Assembly (NCBI RefSeq): GCF_000235565.1
Contig: NC_017527.1
Location: forward strand, 310,001 to 374,000
Source of the DNA: Methanothrix harundinacea 6Ac
Lineage (GTDB): Archaea > Halobacteriota > Methanosarcinia > Methanotrichales > Methanotrichaceae
Length of the DNA: 64,000 nucleotides
Reading direction: 5' to 3'
A program made the position numbers and the translations under genes. Every line of letters starts with the position of its first letter. The stretch's first letter is position 1. Positions 27,178 through 36,659 of this stretch are shown here, one piece after another. The notes under the pieces were generated by a model, which searched no databases, was not told where the DNA came from, and saw nothing but the letters and a program-made list of their open reading frames with translations.

Positions 27178-29859
27178 ATGGCCAAGATCTCACCTCTGAT
27201 GGATCAGTACTTCGGGATGAAGGAGGAGTGCGGCGACGCCCTCCTCCTCTTCCGGATGGGCGACTTCTACGAGACCTTCGGCCCCGACGCCGAGATAGCG
27301 GCCCGGGTCCTCAACATCACCCTCACCTCCCGGCAGAAGGACAAGGAGGGAAACCGGATCCCCCTCGCCGGGATCCCCCACCACGCCCTCGACGCCTACC
27401 TCCCCAAGCTCGTCGCCGCCGGCTACAAGGTCGCCATCTGCGAGCAGGTGGAGGACCCCAGGAAGGCGAAGGGGCTCGTCAAAAGGGAGATCATAAGGGT
27501 GATCACCCCCGGGACGATCCTTGAGCCCTCGATGCTGGAGGAGGGGTCGAACAACTACCTGGCATCGATCGTCGAGGACGACGGCAAGATCGGCCTCTCC
27601 CTCCTGGACGTCTCCACCGGGGAGTTCCTGGCGACGGAGCTTCTGGCCACCGGCGGAAAGCTCTCAACGGAGCTTGCGAAGTTTCGGCCCGCCGAGTGCC
27701 TCATCCCCCGGTCCGCCGAATCCCTCGTCGGCGATGGAGAGGGGATGATGGTGCAGAGGCTTGATGACGCCGACTTCGCCCTCGTCGGAGCAAGGGCCCG
27801 CCTCGCCGACCACTTCGGCGGAGAGAGGGTGGAGAGATGGGGCCTCCCGGCCCACCCCGCGGCGGCGAGGGCCTGCGGTGCCGTCCTCACCTACCTCCAG
27901 TCGGCCCGCCTCCCGGCCCTGGACCACATCGCAGAGGTGAGGCTCTACTCGCCGGAGGATTTCATGGTCCTCGACGAGACGACCTTGCGGAACCTGGAGA
28001 TATTCAGGAACATCCGCGACCGTTCCAAACGGGGGACCCTCGTCGATTTTCTGGACGAGACCACCACCCCCGGAGGGTCGAGGACCCTCCGGAAGTGGCT
28101 TCAGATGCCCCTTTTATCCCATGAAGATATAGAGCGCCGCCTCGACGCCGTCGAGGAGCTGGTCGGCGACCCCCTCTTGAGGGCGGACCTCCGGGAGGCG
28201 CTGAGGGGTGGAGGCGACCTGGAGCGGGTCGTCGGCCGGACCTCCTGCGGCACCGCCTCCCCGAAGGACCTGAGAGCCCTCAAGGGGTCCATCGAGGGGC
28301 TCCCCCGGATCGTCGCTATCCTGACGGCGGCGAGGTCGGAGGAGCTCGTCCGCCTCCGGGAGAGGCTCGAGATCGGCCCCCTGGGGGAGGTGGCGGACCT
28401 GATCGGGAGGGCCATCGCCGACGACCCCCCCTCGGCGATCCGGGAGGGGGGGATCATCCGGGACGGTTACGACCCCGAGCTGGACGGCTTGCGGTCCCTC
28501 CTGCGGGAGGGGCGGGGCTGGATCGCCAGGATGGAGCGGCAGGAGCGGGACCGGACGGGGATAAAGTCCCTCCGGGTCGGGTACAACAACGTCTTCGGCT
28601 ACTACATCGAGGTGACGAAGGCAAACCTCTCGGCGGTGCCACCGGAGTACATCAGAAAGCAGACCCTGGCGGGGGGGGAGCGGTTCATAACCCCCGAGCT
28701 GAAGGAGATGGAGTCCCGGGTCCTCTCCGCCCAGGAGAGGTCGGCGTCCCTGGAGGAGGAGATCTTCATCTCGGTGAGGAGGGAGGCGGCGGCAAAGTCC
28801 CGGGAGATCCTGGAGAGGGGCGAGGCTTTGGGCGAGTTGGACGTCCTCGTCACCCTGGCGGCCGTGGCCGCCGACGGGGAGTTCGTGAGGCCCCAGCTGA
28901 ACGACCGGGGGGAGATCTCCATGAGGGCCTCCCGCCATCCGATCCTGGAGAGGGCGATGCGGGGGGGCTTCGTCGCCAACGACGTCGACCTCGACGGGAG
29001 ATCCAACCGCGTCATCATCCTGACGGGCCCCAACATGGCCGGGAAGTCGACCTACATGCGGCAGATCGCCCTCGCCATCATCCTCGCCCAGATCGGGTCC
29101 TTCGTCCCCGCCGCCTTCGCTTCCATCTCTCCGGTCGACAGGATCTTCACCCGGGTCGGGGCCTACGACGACCTCTCGGCGGGGCAGAGCACCTTCATGA
29201 TCGAGATGACGGAGCTGGCGAAGATCCTCAGCTCTGCCACCTCCAAGAGCCTCATCCTCCTCGACGAGATCGGTCGAGGGACGAGCACCTTCGACGGCCT
29301 CGCCATCGCCTGGTCCGTCACCGAGCACATCCACAACCGGGTCCGGGGAAAGGCGGTCTTCGCTACCCACTACCACCAGCTCACCCAGCTCGCGGGAGTC
29401 CTCCCCGGCGTCAAGAACTACAACATGGCCGTCAAGGAGGAGGGGGAGACCGTCCTCTTCCTCCGGACCGTCGTCCCCGGAGCCACCGATCGGAGCTACG
29501 GGATCCACGTCGCAAAGCTCGCCGGGGTCCCCGAGGCGGTGGTGGCCAGGGCCAAGGAGATCCTCCGGGAGATCGAGGGGGAGGCGGTGATCGAGCCCCT
29601 GGCCGGGGGCCCCCGCCGGCGAAGGGGCGGCCCCAAGTACACCCAGCTGATCTTCTTCCAGGAGCCCAAGCCTCGGGCCGAAGGGGAGGACGGACCGGGC
29701 TTCATGGGGGAGGGTCACGCCCCCACCGACGGGGGGGGGGTCGAGATCCTGAAGGAGATGAGGGATCTGGACGTCAACGGCCTCACACCCCTCGAGGCGA
29801 TAAACAAGCTATCAGAGTACCAGAGGAGGCTCCTGGAGGATTCAGATGGCGAGAATTAA
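27178..29859 (+). CDS. mutS: DNA mismatch repair protein MutS
   Basis: 893 residues, full-length MutS1. The mismatch-reading motif F-x-E is present in 'RMGDFYETFGPDAE'. The ATPase has Walker A 'GPNMAGKSTYMRQIALA', Walker B 'LILLDEIGRGTSTFDGLA' and the signature 'DDLSAGQSTFMIEM'. The C-terminus has 'DVNGLTPLEAINKLSEY', the helix that makes MutS dimers. It scans DNA for mispairs and recruits MutL. Bacterial-type MutS1 and MutL occur in some Methanosarcinia and haloarchaea and are thought to come from bacteria. mutL overlaps by 14 bases. Confidence 0.97.
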   Translation: MAKISPLMDQYFGMKEECGDALLLFRMGDFYETFGPDAEIAARVLNITLTSRQKDKEGNRIPLAGIPHHALDAYLPKLVAAGYKVAICEQVEDPRKAKGLVKREIIRVITPGTILEPSMLEEGSNNYLASIVEDDGKIGLSLLDVSTGEFLATELLATGGKLSTELAKFRPAECLIPRSAESLVGDGEGMMVQRLDDADFALVGARARLADHFGGERVERWGLPAHPAAARACGAVLTYLQSARLPALDHIAEVRLYSPEDFMVLDETTLRNLEIFRNIRDRSKRGTLVDFLDETTTPGGSRTLRKWLQMPLLSHEDIERRLDAVEELVGDPLLRADLREALRGGGDLERVVGRTSCGTASPKDLRALKGSIEGLPRIVAILTAARSEELVRLRERLEIGPLGEVADLIGRAIADDPPSAIREGGIIRDGYDPELDGLRSLLREGRGWIARMERQERDRTGIKSLRVGYNNVFGYYIEVTKANLSAVPPEYIRKQTLAGGERFITPELKEMESRVLSAQERSASLEEEIFISVRREAAAKSREILERGEALGELDVLVTLAAVAADGEFVRPQLNDRGEISMRASRHPILERAMRGGFVANDVDLDGRSNRVIILTGPNMAGKSTYMRQIALAIILAQIGSFVPAAFASISPVDRIFTRVGAYDDLSAGQSTFMIEMTELAKILSSATSKSLILLDEIGRGTSTFDGLAIAWSVTEHIHNRVRGKAVFATHYHQLTQLAGVLPGVKNYNMAVKEEGETVLFLRTVVPGATDRSYGIHVAKLAGVPEAVVARAKEILREIEGEAVIEPLAGGPRRRRGGPKYTQLIFFQEPKPRAEGEDGPGFMGEGHAPTDGGGVEILKEMRDLDVNGLTPLEAINKLSEYQRRLLEDSDGEN

Positions 29860-31633
29860 GCTCCTCGACCAGGACGCCATAAACAAGATCGCCGCCGGAG
29901 AGGTGATCGAGAGGCCCGCCTCCGTCGTCAAGGAGCTCGTCGAGAACTCCATCGACGCGGGGGCGACGAGGATCCTGGTGGAGGTGGAGGAGGGGGGGAA
30001 GGGGCTGATCCGGGTCACCGACGACGGCTGCGGGATGGACCGGGAGGACGCGGCTCTGGCTATCGAGAGGCACGCCACCAGCAAGATCTCGGGTCCGGGG
30101 GACCTGGAGCGGATAGCCAGCCTGGGGTTTCGGGGGGAGGCCCTCTCCAGCATTGCCAGCGTCGCTGAGGCCCTCGAGCTGGTGACGAAGGTGAGGTCCG
30201 GCGGGATCGACGCCGTCGGGACGAGGTTGAGGGTCGAGGGCGGCAGGGTCGTCGACCTCCGGGAGGTGGGGGCCCCCGCCGGGACGTCGATCGAGGTCCG
30301 GGGCCTCTTCAAGAACGTCCCCGCTCGGCGCAAGTACCTCAAGAGCGGGAGGGCGGAGCTGGCGAGGATCGTCGAGGTCGTCACCTCCTACGCCGTCATC
30401 CACCACCGGATCTCCTTCGAGCTCTTCAGCGGGGAGAAGAGGATCTTCAAGTCCGTCAGGTCCGAGAGCTGGAATGAGCCCCTCCTCCGGATCCTCGGGA
30501 GGGAGGTCGCAAGAAACCTCGTCCCCTTCGAGGCGGAGGCGAGGTCCGTCTCCATCTCCGGGGTCGCCGCCCGGGAGACGGCCACCCGGTCCAGCCCCGA
30601 CTGGATCATCACCTACGTCAACGGCCGCCTCGTCCGATCGAGGGCCCTCTCTCGGGCGGTCGCCGAGGCCTACCGGACCCTGATACCGACGGGCCGCCAC
30701 CCCATCGCCGTCGTCTCCCTCCGGATCGATCCCTCTCAGGTGGACGTCAACGTCCACCCCGCCAAGACCGAGGTGAGGTTTCTGAGGGAGGAGGAGGTGG
30801 CGGCATTGGTCACCGATGCCATCAGGGCCGCCCTGATGAAGGCAGGAGAGGGAGGGCCGCCACCCCAAAGGGCGCGGCCCACCGAGCCGACGGTCTTCGG
30901 GACGGGGAAGGCGGATGATGCGGTCGCCAGCTCCGGCGCCGCGGGGACGGTCGGCGGGTCCGATCCCGCCCGCGGCCTTCTATCGGATCTTCAGAGGACC
31001 CTCCCGCTATATTCAGGGGGGGGGAGGCTCGACCTGGAGCTCGCGGCGGAGCCCCTCCCCGGCGGCCTGAGGCTCCTCGGCCAGGCCCTCCAACTGTACA
31101 TCGTGGCGGAGGGGCCCGAGGGGCTCGTCCTGGTGGACCAGCACGCCGCCGCAGAGAGGATCAGGTACGAGATCCTATCAAAGAAATACGCATCAGGAAC
31201 CATCTCCCAGGAGCTGATCGAGCCCGTCACCCTGGAGCTCTCGCCGAAGGAGGCGGTCCTCCTGGAGGAGTGGGGCCCGACGCTGGCGGAGATGGGCTTC
31301 GACGTCCAGCCCTTCGGCAAGAACGCCTACACCGTCAGGTCCGTCCCCGCCATCGGCCGGAGGCTCGATAGCCCCGAGGCCGTCCACGACGTCCTCCGGG
31401 ATCTCTTCGCCCTGGGGAGGGTGGGGACGGGGTCAACGGCGAAGGAGGAGATCCTGAAGCTTCTCGCCTGCCGGGGCTCGATAAAGGCCGGCGCCGAGAT
31501 GGGCTGGAAGGAGATGCACGACCTCCTCCGGGACCTCTCCACCTGCGAGAGCCCCCGGACCTGCCCCCACGGCCGGCCGACGGCCGTCACCCTATCCCCG
31601 GTGGAGCTGGAGAAGATCTTCGGGAGGAGGTGA
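29846..31633 (+). CDS. mutL: DNA mismatch repair protein MutL with endonuclease motifs
   Basis: 595 residues. The GHKL ATPase has 'VVKELVENSIDAGA', 'DDGCGM', 'RHATSKI' and 'GFRGEALSSIASV'. The C-terminal domain has the endonuclease motif D-Q-H-A-x2-E-x4-E ('DQHAAAERIRYE', near residue 431), the 'ACRGSIKAG' segment and the metal-site 'CPHGRPT'. Therefore it should nick DNA like MutL of bacteria without MutH. Residues ~335-390 form a variable linker. The ATG lies inside the mutS end, so translation is coupled. Confidence 0.96.
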   Translation: MARIKLLDQDAINKIAAGEVIERPASVVKELVENSIDAGATRILVEVEEGGKGLIRVTDDGCGMDREDAALAIERHATSKISGPGDLERIASLGFRGEALSSIASVAEALELVTKVRSGGIDAVGTRLRVEGGRVVDLREVGAPAGTSIEVRGLFKNVPARRKYLKSGRAELARIVEVVTSYAVIHHRISFELFSGEKRIFKSVRSESWNEPLLRILGREVARNLVPFEAEARSVSISGVAARETATRSSPDWIITYVNGRLVRSRALSRAVAEAYRTLIPTGRHPIAVVSLRIDPSQVDVNVHPAKTEVRFLREEEVAALVTDAIRAALMKAGEGGPPPQRARPTEPTVFGTGKADDAVASSGAAGTVGGSDPARGLLSDLQRTLPLYSGGGRLDLELAAEPLPGGLRLLGQALQLYIVAEGPEGLVLVDQHAAAERIRYEILSKKYASGTISQELIEPVTLELSPKEAVLLEEWGPTLAEMGFDVQPFGKNAYTVRSVPAIGRRLDSPEAVHDVLRDLFALGRVGTGSTAKEEILKLLACRGSIKAGAEMGWKEMHDLLRDLSTCESPRTCPHGRPTAVTLSPVELEKIFGRR

Positions 31634-31712
31634 TGGCGGCGGCGCCAGGTCTGGAACCCCCCGCCTACTAGCCTCCTGTCGCCGCCTCCATAGGATCCGG
31701 GCGGGGCGGACC

Positions 31713-32873
31713 CTACGCCCCCACCGGCCTCCTCATCAGGGCGACGGCGGGCTTGGAGCTCTCCTCTCCCGCCCGGTAGCCGCAAAGCTCCTGGAGGTCG
31801 GTGGCGATGGCGTGCATGATCCTGGCATTGGGGATCTCCATGGGGCAGAGCTCCTGGCATTGGCCGCAGTTTATGCAGCTGTCGGCGACGTGGGCGTACC
31901 TCGTCAGGTGGAACTCTAGCCCCGGCGGCACTAGCCCCGGAAATGAGGTCCGATAGGGTCCGGTGGTGTTGAAGAGGGCGGGGCAGACCTCGACGCAGGC
32001 GTAGCACTTGATGCAGCGGGCCGTCTCCTCGATCACCGCCCTCATCCGGTCCCGGCTCCCCTCCAGGGGGGCGAAGTCCCTCTCCCTCTCCTCTTCGGAG
32101 AGGCCGATGATCAGGTCCTCCCTCCTCTTCCGGGCCTTGATGCAGGGCCCCTCGGGGGAGGCGATGCCGATCGCCCCCGCCTCCAGGGCCCGGCGGAGGA
32201 GGTCTCTTCCCCGGTCGGTCGTGACCTCGACGAAGGTCGCCTCACCCACCAGCTCCTCCCGGACCCCCCAGTTGCCGCAGGCGAGGTCGGCGCCCCTGGG
32301 GACCTTCAGCTTACACCGCCTGCAGTTCTCCCTTCTCCCGAGGCCTGCCCCTTCGATCTCCCGGATGGGGAGGTCCTTATGCTCCCCCCGGACGGTGATG
32401 TGGAACCGTCCCTTGTGGATCGTCTCCTTGGTGACGGCGGAGGGCTCCTCTCCGAAGGCCTCGGAGATGATCCGCCTCATCATGGAGGGGGCGATGGAGC
32501 CGCCGCAGTTGAGGCCGAAAAGGAGGAGGTTATTCCTATCGACCTCTCCCCTCTTCGCCTGCTCGAAGATCCCCATCAGGTCGCACCCCTTGACGACGGC
32601 CCCCACCTTGAACCCTCTAGCCCCGTCGAGGTACTTTCCGAAGAGCTTCGAGAGGAGGAGGGTCCCCCCGTGGATCGATCCCGCCATCTCCTCCACCTCC
32701 TTCGGGTCGGCCGTCAGGTGCGGCCTCCCGTCGGTGAGGTCCGCACCCCTCTTCACCCCCAGGACCGCATCGACGATCCCCTCCTCCAGGGCGAACTTCA
32801 GGAGGGCGGTGACCGCCCCCCCGGACTCGCCCCTCCTGCGGACCCCGGGGTCTGTAGCCCAGACGTAGATCAT
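31713..32873 (-). CDS. fdhB: F420-dependent formate dehydrogenase beta subunit (FrhB family)
   Basis: 386 residues. FdhB passes electrons between the FdhA iron-sulfur centre and coenzyme F420 through FAD. The FrhB-type core is 'ESGGAVTALLKFALEEGIVD', 'VVKGCDLMGIFEQAKRG' and 'LLFGLNCGG'. Two 4Fe-4S sites follow: 'CIKCYACVEVCP' (Cys287-297) and 'CINCGQCQELCP' (Cys333-343). Other Cys are in 'RENCRRCKLKVPRGADLACG'. It sits 13 bases behind fdhA. FrhB-family proteins also serve in F420 hydrogenases and sulfite reductases, but the gene pair supports formate dehydrogenase. Confidence 0.92.
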   Translation of the reverse strand: MIYVWATDPGVRRRGESGGAVTALLKFALEEGIVDAVLGVKRGADLTDGRPHLTADPKEVEEMAGSIHGGTLLLSKLFGKYLDGARGFKVGAVVKGCDLMGIFEQAKRGEVDRNNLLLFGLNCGGSIAPSMMRRIISEAFGEEPSAVTKETIHKGRFHITVRGEHKDLPIREIEGAGLGRRENCRRCKLKVPRGADLACGNWGVREELVGEATFVEVTTDRGRDLLRRALEAGAIGIASPEGPCIKARKRREDLIIGLSEEERERDFAPLEGSRDRMRAVIEETARCIKCYACVEVCPALFNTTGPYRTSFPGLVPPGLEFHLTRYAHVADSCINCGQCQELCPMEIPNARIMHAIATDLQELCGYRAGEESSKPAVALMRRPVGA

Positions 32874-32886
32874 AACGCCGATCGTA

Positions 32887-34974
32887 TCACCCTCCCCGGG
32901 GATGCTGCCACCCCCTCAACTTATCGACCCTGGCGGCGCAGGCCTTGAACTCGGGGATCTTCGAGACGGGGTCGAGGGCGGCGTTCGTCAACCGGTTTGC
33001 GGGGCACTCCGCGAAGTGGAAGGGGACGAATATCACCCCTCTCTTGATCTCGGAGGTCACCCTCGCCGGAAGCTCGATCCTCCCCCGCCGGGACGAGACC
33101 CGGACGACCTCGCCGTCCCCGATCCCCATCTCCTCTGCGTCCTCCTCGTTCATCTCCACCCAGCCTGTCTCCACCTCGCCGCCGAGGCTCTTCGAGCGGC
33201 GGGTCATCGACCCGGCGTGCCAGTGCCAGAGGGACCTTCCCGTCGTCAGGATCAGAGGGTAATCCTCTGAAGGCACCTCCGCGGGAGGCCTCCACTCGAC
33301 GGGGGTGAAGTGGCCGAGGCCGTCGGGGGTGGCGAACCTCTCGACGTGGAGGATCGGAGTCCCGGGATGGTGGGGGCCGGGGCAGGGCCACTGGAGGGCG
33401 TGGGGTTCCTCCAGGCGGCGGTAGCTGATCCCGGCGTAGGAGGGGGTCGCCCTCGCGACCTCCTCGAAGATATCCTCCGCCCTCCGGTAATCAAACATCT
33501 TCCCGTACCCCATCGCCCTCGCCAGGCGGGAGAGGATCTCCCAGTCCGGCATCGCCTCCCCCGGCGGATCTATCGCCTTCCTCAACCTCTGGACCCGCCG
33601 GTCGGTGTTGGTGAAGGTCCCATCTTTCTCGGCGAAGGAGGCGGCGGGGAGGACGACGTCCGCCAGCTCTGTTGTTTCCGTCATGAAGATCTCCTGGGAT
33701 ACCATGAACTCCACGTTATCGAGGGCCCTTCGGACCCGGTTCTGGTCCGCCTCCGAGATCATCGGGTTCTCCCCCATCAGGTAGAGGGCCTTCATCCTCC
33801 CGGGCCGATCCGCCAGGATCTCCATCATCTCCGTCGATGTGATCCCGGCCCTCGCCTCCCCCAGCTCCTCGACCCCCCATACCCTCTTCATCCTCCGCCT
33901 GCATCCGTCCTCTTCGACGCTCTGATACCCGCTGAAGACGTTCGGGAGCGCTCCCATGTCGCAGGCCCCCTGGACGTTGTTCTGCCCCCGGAGGGGGTTG
34001 ACCCCGCTCCCGGGCCGCCCGATGTTTCCGGTGAGCATCATCAGGTTCGCCAGGGCGAGGACGTTCTCGACGCCGGAGGTGTGCTGGGTCACCCCCATCG
34101 AATAGAGGAGGGCGGCGGGCTTCAGCGTCGCTATCATCTCTGCCGCCGCCTCGATATCGCCTTCGGGGACCCCGGTGATCCTCGAGGTCCCCGGGAGGGT
34201 GGACTCCTCCTTCATCACCGTCTCCCTCAGGGTTTCGAAGCCCCGGGTCCTCTCCTCGATGAAGCCCCGGTCCTCCCAGCCCCCCTCTATTATCCGGCGG
34301 ACGAGGCCGTTTATCAGCGCCACGTCCGTCCCCGGACGGATCGGGAGGTGGAGGTCCGCCTCCTTCGCCGTGGGGGTCAGCCTCGGGTCGGCAGAGATGA
34401 CCTTCGCCCCCCTCCTCCTCGCCAGGACTAGCCTTCTTCCGATCAGGGGGTGCTGCTCAAAGGTGTTGCTCCCGATGACGAAGATGCACCTCGCCTCCTC
34501 CAGGTCGAGGATCGAGTTGGTCATGGCTCCGGAGCCGAAGGCCTTCGCCAGGGCGGAGACGGTGGAGGAGTGGCAGAGGCGGGCGCAGTGGTCTACGTTG
34601 TTCGTCTTCATCACCACCCGGGCGAACTTCTGGAAGAGGTAGTTCTCCTCGTTGGTCGCCTTCGCCGAGGCGAGGAAGAATACCTCCTCCGGCCGGTAGG
34701 ATGAGAGCCTCCTGGCGATCAGCTGGAGGGCCTCGTCCCAGCTGGCGGGGACGAAGGAGCCCCCCCTCTTTATGAGGGGGGTCTTCAGCCGATCCTCGCT
34801 GTGGATGAACTGGTGTGCGTACCTCCCCTTCTGGCAGAGCTTCCCCTCGTTTATCGGGTGGGCCTGCCACGGCTCCACCCCCACCACCCTCTCATCCCGG
34901 ACGGCGAGGAGAAGGCCGCAGCCGACGCCGCAGTAAGGGCAGGTGGTGGCGACGAACTTCATATCTGGAATCAA
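32887..34974 (-). CDS. fdhA: formate dehydrogenase alpha subunit (molybdopterin enzyme)
   Basis: 695 residues from TTG 34974, which follows 'GGGAGG' by five bases; ATG 34962 ('MKFVATTCPYCG') is the alternative. The N-terminal 4Fe-4S ligands are C12, C15, C19 and C47. The metal ligand is Cys134 in 'DHCARLCHSSTVSALAKAF', where many formate dehydrogenases have selenocysteine. The bis-MGD domains show 'GVTQHTSGVENVLALANL', 'PLRGQNNVQGACDMGALP' and 'ENPMISEADQNRVRRAL'. The C-terminal domain has 'TTGRSLWHWHAGSMTRRS'. It oxidises formate to CO2 (or reverse) in the cytosol with FdhB. No FdhC transporter is next to it. Confidence 0.94.
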   Translation of the reverse strand: MIPDMKFVATTCPYCGVGCGLLLAVRDERVVGVEPWQAHPINEGKLCQKGRYAHQFIHSEDRLKTPLIKRGGSFVPASWDEALQLIARRLSSYRPEEVFFLASAKATNEENYLFQKFARVVMKTNNVDHCARLCHSSTVSALAKAFGSGAMTNSILDLEEARCIFVIGSNTFEQHPLIGRRLVLARRRGAKVISADPRLTPTAKEADLHLPIRPGTDVALINGLVRRIIEGGWEDRGFIEERTRGFETLRETVMKEESTLPGTSRITGVPEGDIEAAAEMIATLKPAALLYSMGVTQHTSGVENVLALANLMMLTGNIGRPGSGVNPLRGQNNVQGACDMGALPNVFSGYQSVEEDGCRRRMKRVWGVEELGEARAGITSTEMMEILADRPGRMKALYLMGENPMISEADQNRVRRALDNVEFMVSQEIFMTETTELADVVLPAASFAEKDGTFTNTDRRVQRLRKAIDPPGEAMPDWEILSRLARAMGYGKMFDYRRAEDIFEEVARATPSYAGISYRRLEEPHALQWPCPGPHHPGTPILHVERFATPDGLGHFTPVEWRPPAEVPSEDYPLILTTGRSLWHWHAGSMTRRSKSLGGEVETGWVEMNEEDAEEMGIGDGEVVRVSSRRGRIELPARVTSEIKRGVIFVPFHFAECPANRLTNAALDPVSKIPEFKACAARVDKLRGWQHPRGG

Positions 34975-35156
34975 ACTAGCCCTCCCTGGAATGGTCCTCC
35001 GGCGCTGTCTTCCTCTGAGATCCTACCAATCGTCAGATCTGCCCAATCTTTCTCGCGGTCTTTGGATATATTCTTGTATCCCCGGCCGGGATTCAAGGCT
35101 GGATGGAGGCCTCTAGGCTATGGAGCTTTTTTATCCCGCGGCGTCCACCACCCTCC

Positions 35157-36485
35157 ATGGACCTGGAGGGTTTTGCCAAGAGGGGCCTATCGAGGGGCCA
35201 CCCCGACCTCGAGGAGAGGCTGGCCGAGATGATCGTCGAGGTGAAGGGGGAGAGGATAACCAGGGCTCACGCGGAGAGGCTAGCCAAAGCCGTTCTGGAA
35301 GAGGCGAGGGCGACTTTGAGCCCCCGGGGCGACGTCTTCGACCTACCGGTGGCGGGGGTCACCATGGGGGAGTTCGGAGTCGGCTCCCGGGGGCTCGGCG
35401 ACTTCTACGCCCACGAGAAGATCGCCGAGGTGATCGGGGAGACGGACGCCGTCGTCGACTCCCGGCAGCTGGACGACTCGGGGGCGGTCGAGGCCGGCGG
35501 CAGGTACATCGTCCTCACCGTCGACGGGATGCACTCCCGCCTCAGCGACTACCCCTTCCTCGCCGGCTTCCACGTCACCAGGGCCACCTTGCGGGACATA
35601 TACGTCATGAGGGCCCGCCCCGTCGCCATGTTCTCAGACATTCATTTAGCCGACGACGGCGACCTCAGCCGCCTCTTCGACCACCTGGCGGGGATCGCCG
35701 CTGTCGGAGAGCTGACGGGGGTCCCCCTCATCACCGGCTCCACCTTGCGGATCGGGGGGGACATGGTGATCGGAGATCGGCTGACGGGGTGTGTCGGCGC
35801 GGTGGGGGTCTCCGACCGGCTCTCGCCGAGGAAGGACGCCGCCCCCGGGGACGTCATCCTCATGACGGAGGGGGCGGGCGGGGGGACGGTCTGCGCCGCA
35901 GCCCTCTACTACGGCCGCCATGAGGTCGTCGATGAGACGATGAACATAAAGTTCCTGGAGGCGGCTTCCGCCCTCCTGGAGCAGGAGGTGGAGATCCACG
36001 CCATGACCGACGTCACCAATGGTGGGATCAGGGGAGACGCGAAAGAGATATCGAAGACCGCTGGGGTGAAGCTGATCTTCCAGGAGGAGAGGATGGCCCG
36101 GCTCGTCAACCGGCGGGTCCTGGAGATGCTGGAGGATCTGGAGATCGACTACCTCGGGGTCTCGATAGACGCCCTCCTCATCATCGCCCCCCCCTCCTCC
36201 GCCGGAGAGATCGTCCGGGCTGTGAGGGGCGCAGGCGTCGAGATCGACGCCATCGGCCGGGTCGAGGAGGGCCGGGGGGTGGAACTCCACGTCGACGGCG
36301 AGGTGATGGACTTCGAGCCCCGGTTCCGGGAGTCGGCCTACACCCCCATAAAGAGGGCGGTGGACGAGGGGCCTGCCCGGGAGTTCCTCGAGATGAGGGA
36401 GAAGGTCGACCGGGCCGCCGAGAGGGCGATAGCGAAGAAGAGGCGGTTCGTCGAGAGGATCGGGGGCGGTGGTCGGGCGGCTTGA
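35157..36485 (+). CDS. PurM/HypE-fold AIR-synthase-related protein
   Basis: 442 residues from ATG 35157; the frame starts at 35103 but similarity begins at 'MDLEGFAKRGL'. The core has the two AIRS halves: 'VDSRQLDDSGAVEAGGRYIV', 'SDIHLADDGDLSRLFDHLAG', 'GDVILMTEGAGGGTVCAAAL' and 'DVTNGGIRGDAKEISKTAG', as in HypE, SelD and ThiL. HypE makes the cyano ligand of NiFe hydrogenases, but this protein carries an extra ~100-residue N-terminus and lacks the HypE C-terminal Cys, so it is a distinct archaeal subgroup of unknown reaction. It is divergent from fdhA. Confidence 0.75.
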   Translation: MDLEGFAKRGLSRGHPDLEERLAEMIVEVKGERITRAHAERLAKAVLEEARATLSPRGDVFDLPVAGVTMGEFGVGSRGLGDFYAHEKIAEVIGETDAVVDSRQLDDSGAVEAGGRYIVLTVDGMHSRLSDYPFLAGFHVTRATLRDIYVMRARPVAMFSDIHLADDGDLSRLFDHLAGIAAVGELTGVPLITGSTLRIGGDMVIGDRLTGCVGAVGVSDRLSPRKDAAPGDVILMTEGAGGGTVCAAALYYGRHEVVDETMNIKFLEAASALLEQEVEIHAMTDVTNGGIRGDAKEISKTAGVKLIFQEERMARLVNRRVLEMLEDLEIDYLGVSIDALLIIAPPSSAGEIVRAVRGAGVEIDAIGRVEEGRGVELHVDGEVMDFEPRFRESAYTPIKRAVDEGPAREFLEMREKVDRAAERAIAKKRRFVERIGGGGRAA

Positions 36486-36569
36486 GCCACCTCGACGACC
36501 GCCCCCTGGGACGACTGTCCATTCGAACCGAGAGCGGCTGGCCAGGGAAATCCCTATAAGCAATGGCAG

Positions 36570-36585
36570 CATATAAACTATAAAC
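36570..36585 (+). promoter_or_regulatory. TATA box of the TFE gene
   Basis: 'CATATAAACTATAAACTAGG' contains two overlapping TATA-like sequences. Predicted start is near 36600, giving a leader of about 60 bases before TTG 36660. Confidence 0.5.
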
Positions 36586-36659
36586 TAGGACGGCAAATAA
36601 ATCGGGGCGCTAAGATCTGCGGAGGCGCGACTTAGCCCCCCGGGTTTCAGGGTGGTTTA

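Noticed and set aside
28114-29718. Minus-strand ORF of 534 codons over mutS
   Set aside because: Shadow of mutS, whose ATPase motifs are complete.
32887-34974. Selenocysteine in FdhA
   Set aside because: The position is a Cys codon (Cys134), with no in-frame UGA.
36515-36545. tRNA T-loop-like TTCGAA on the minus strand
   Set aside because: Flanking bases do not form a T stem or acceptor stem.
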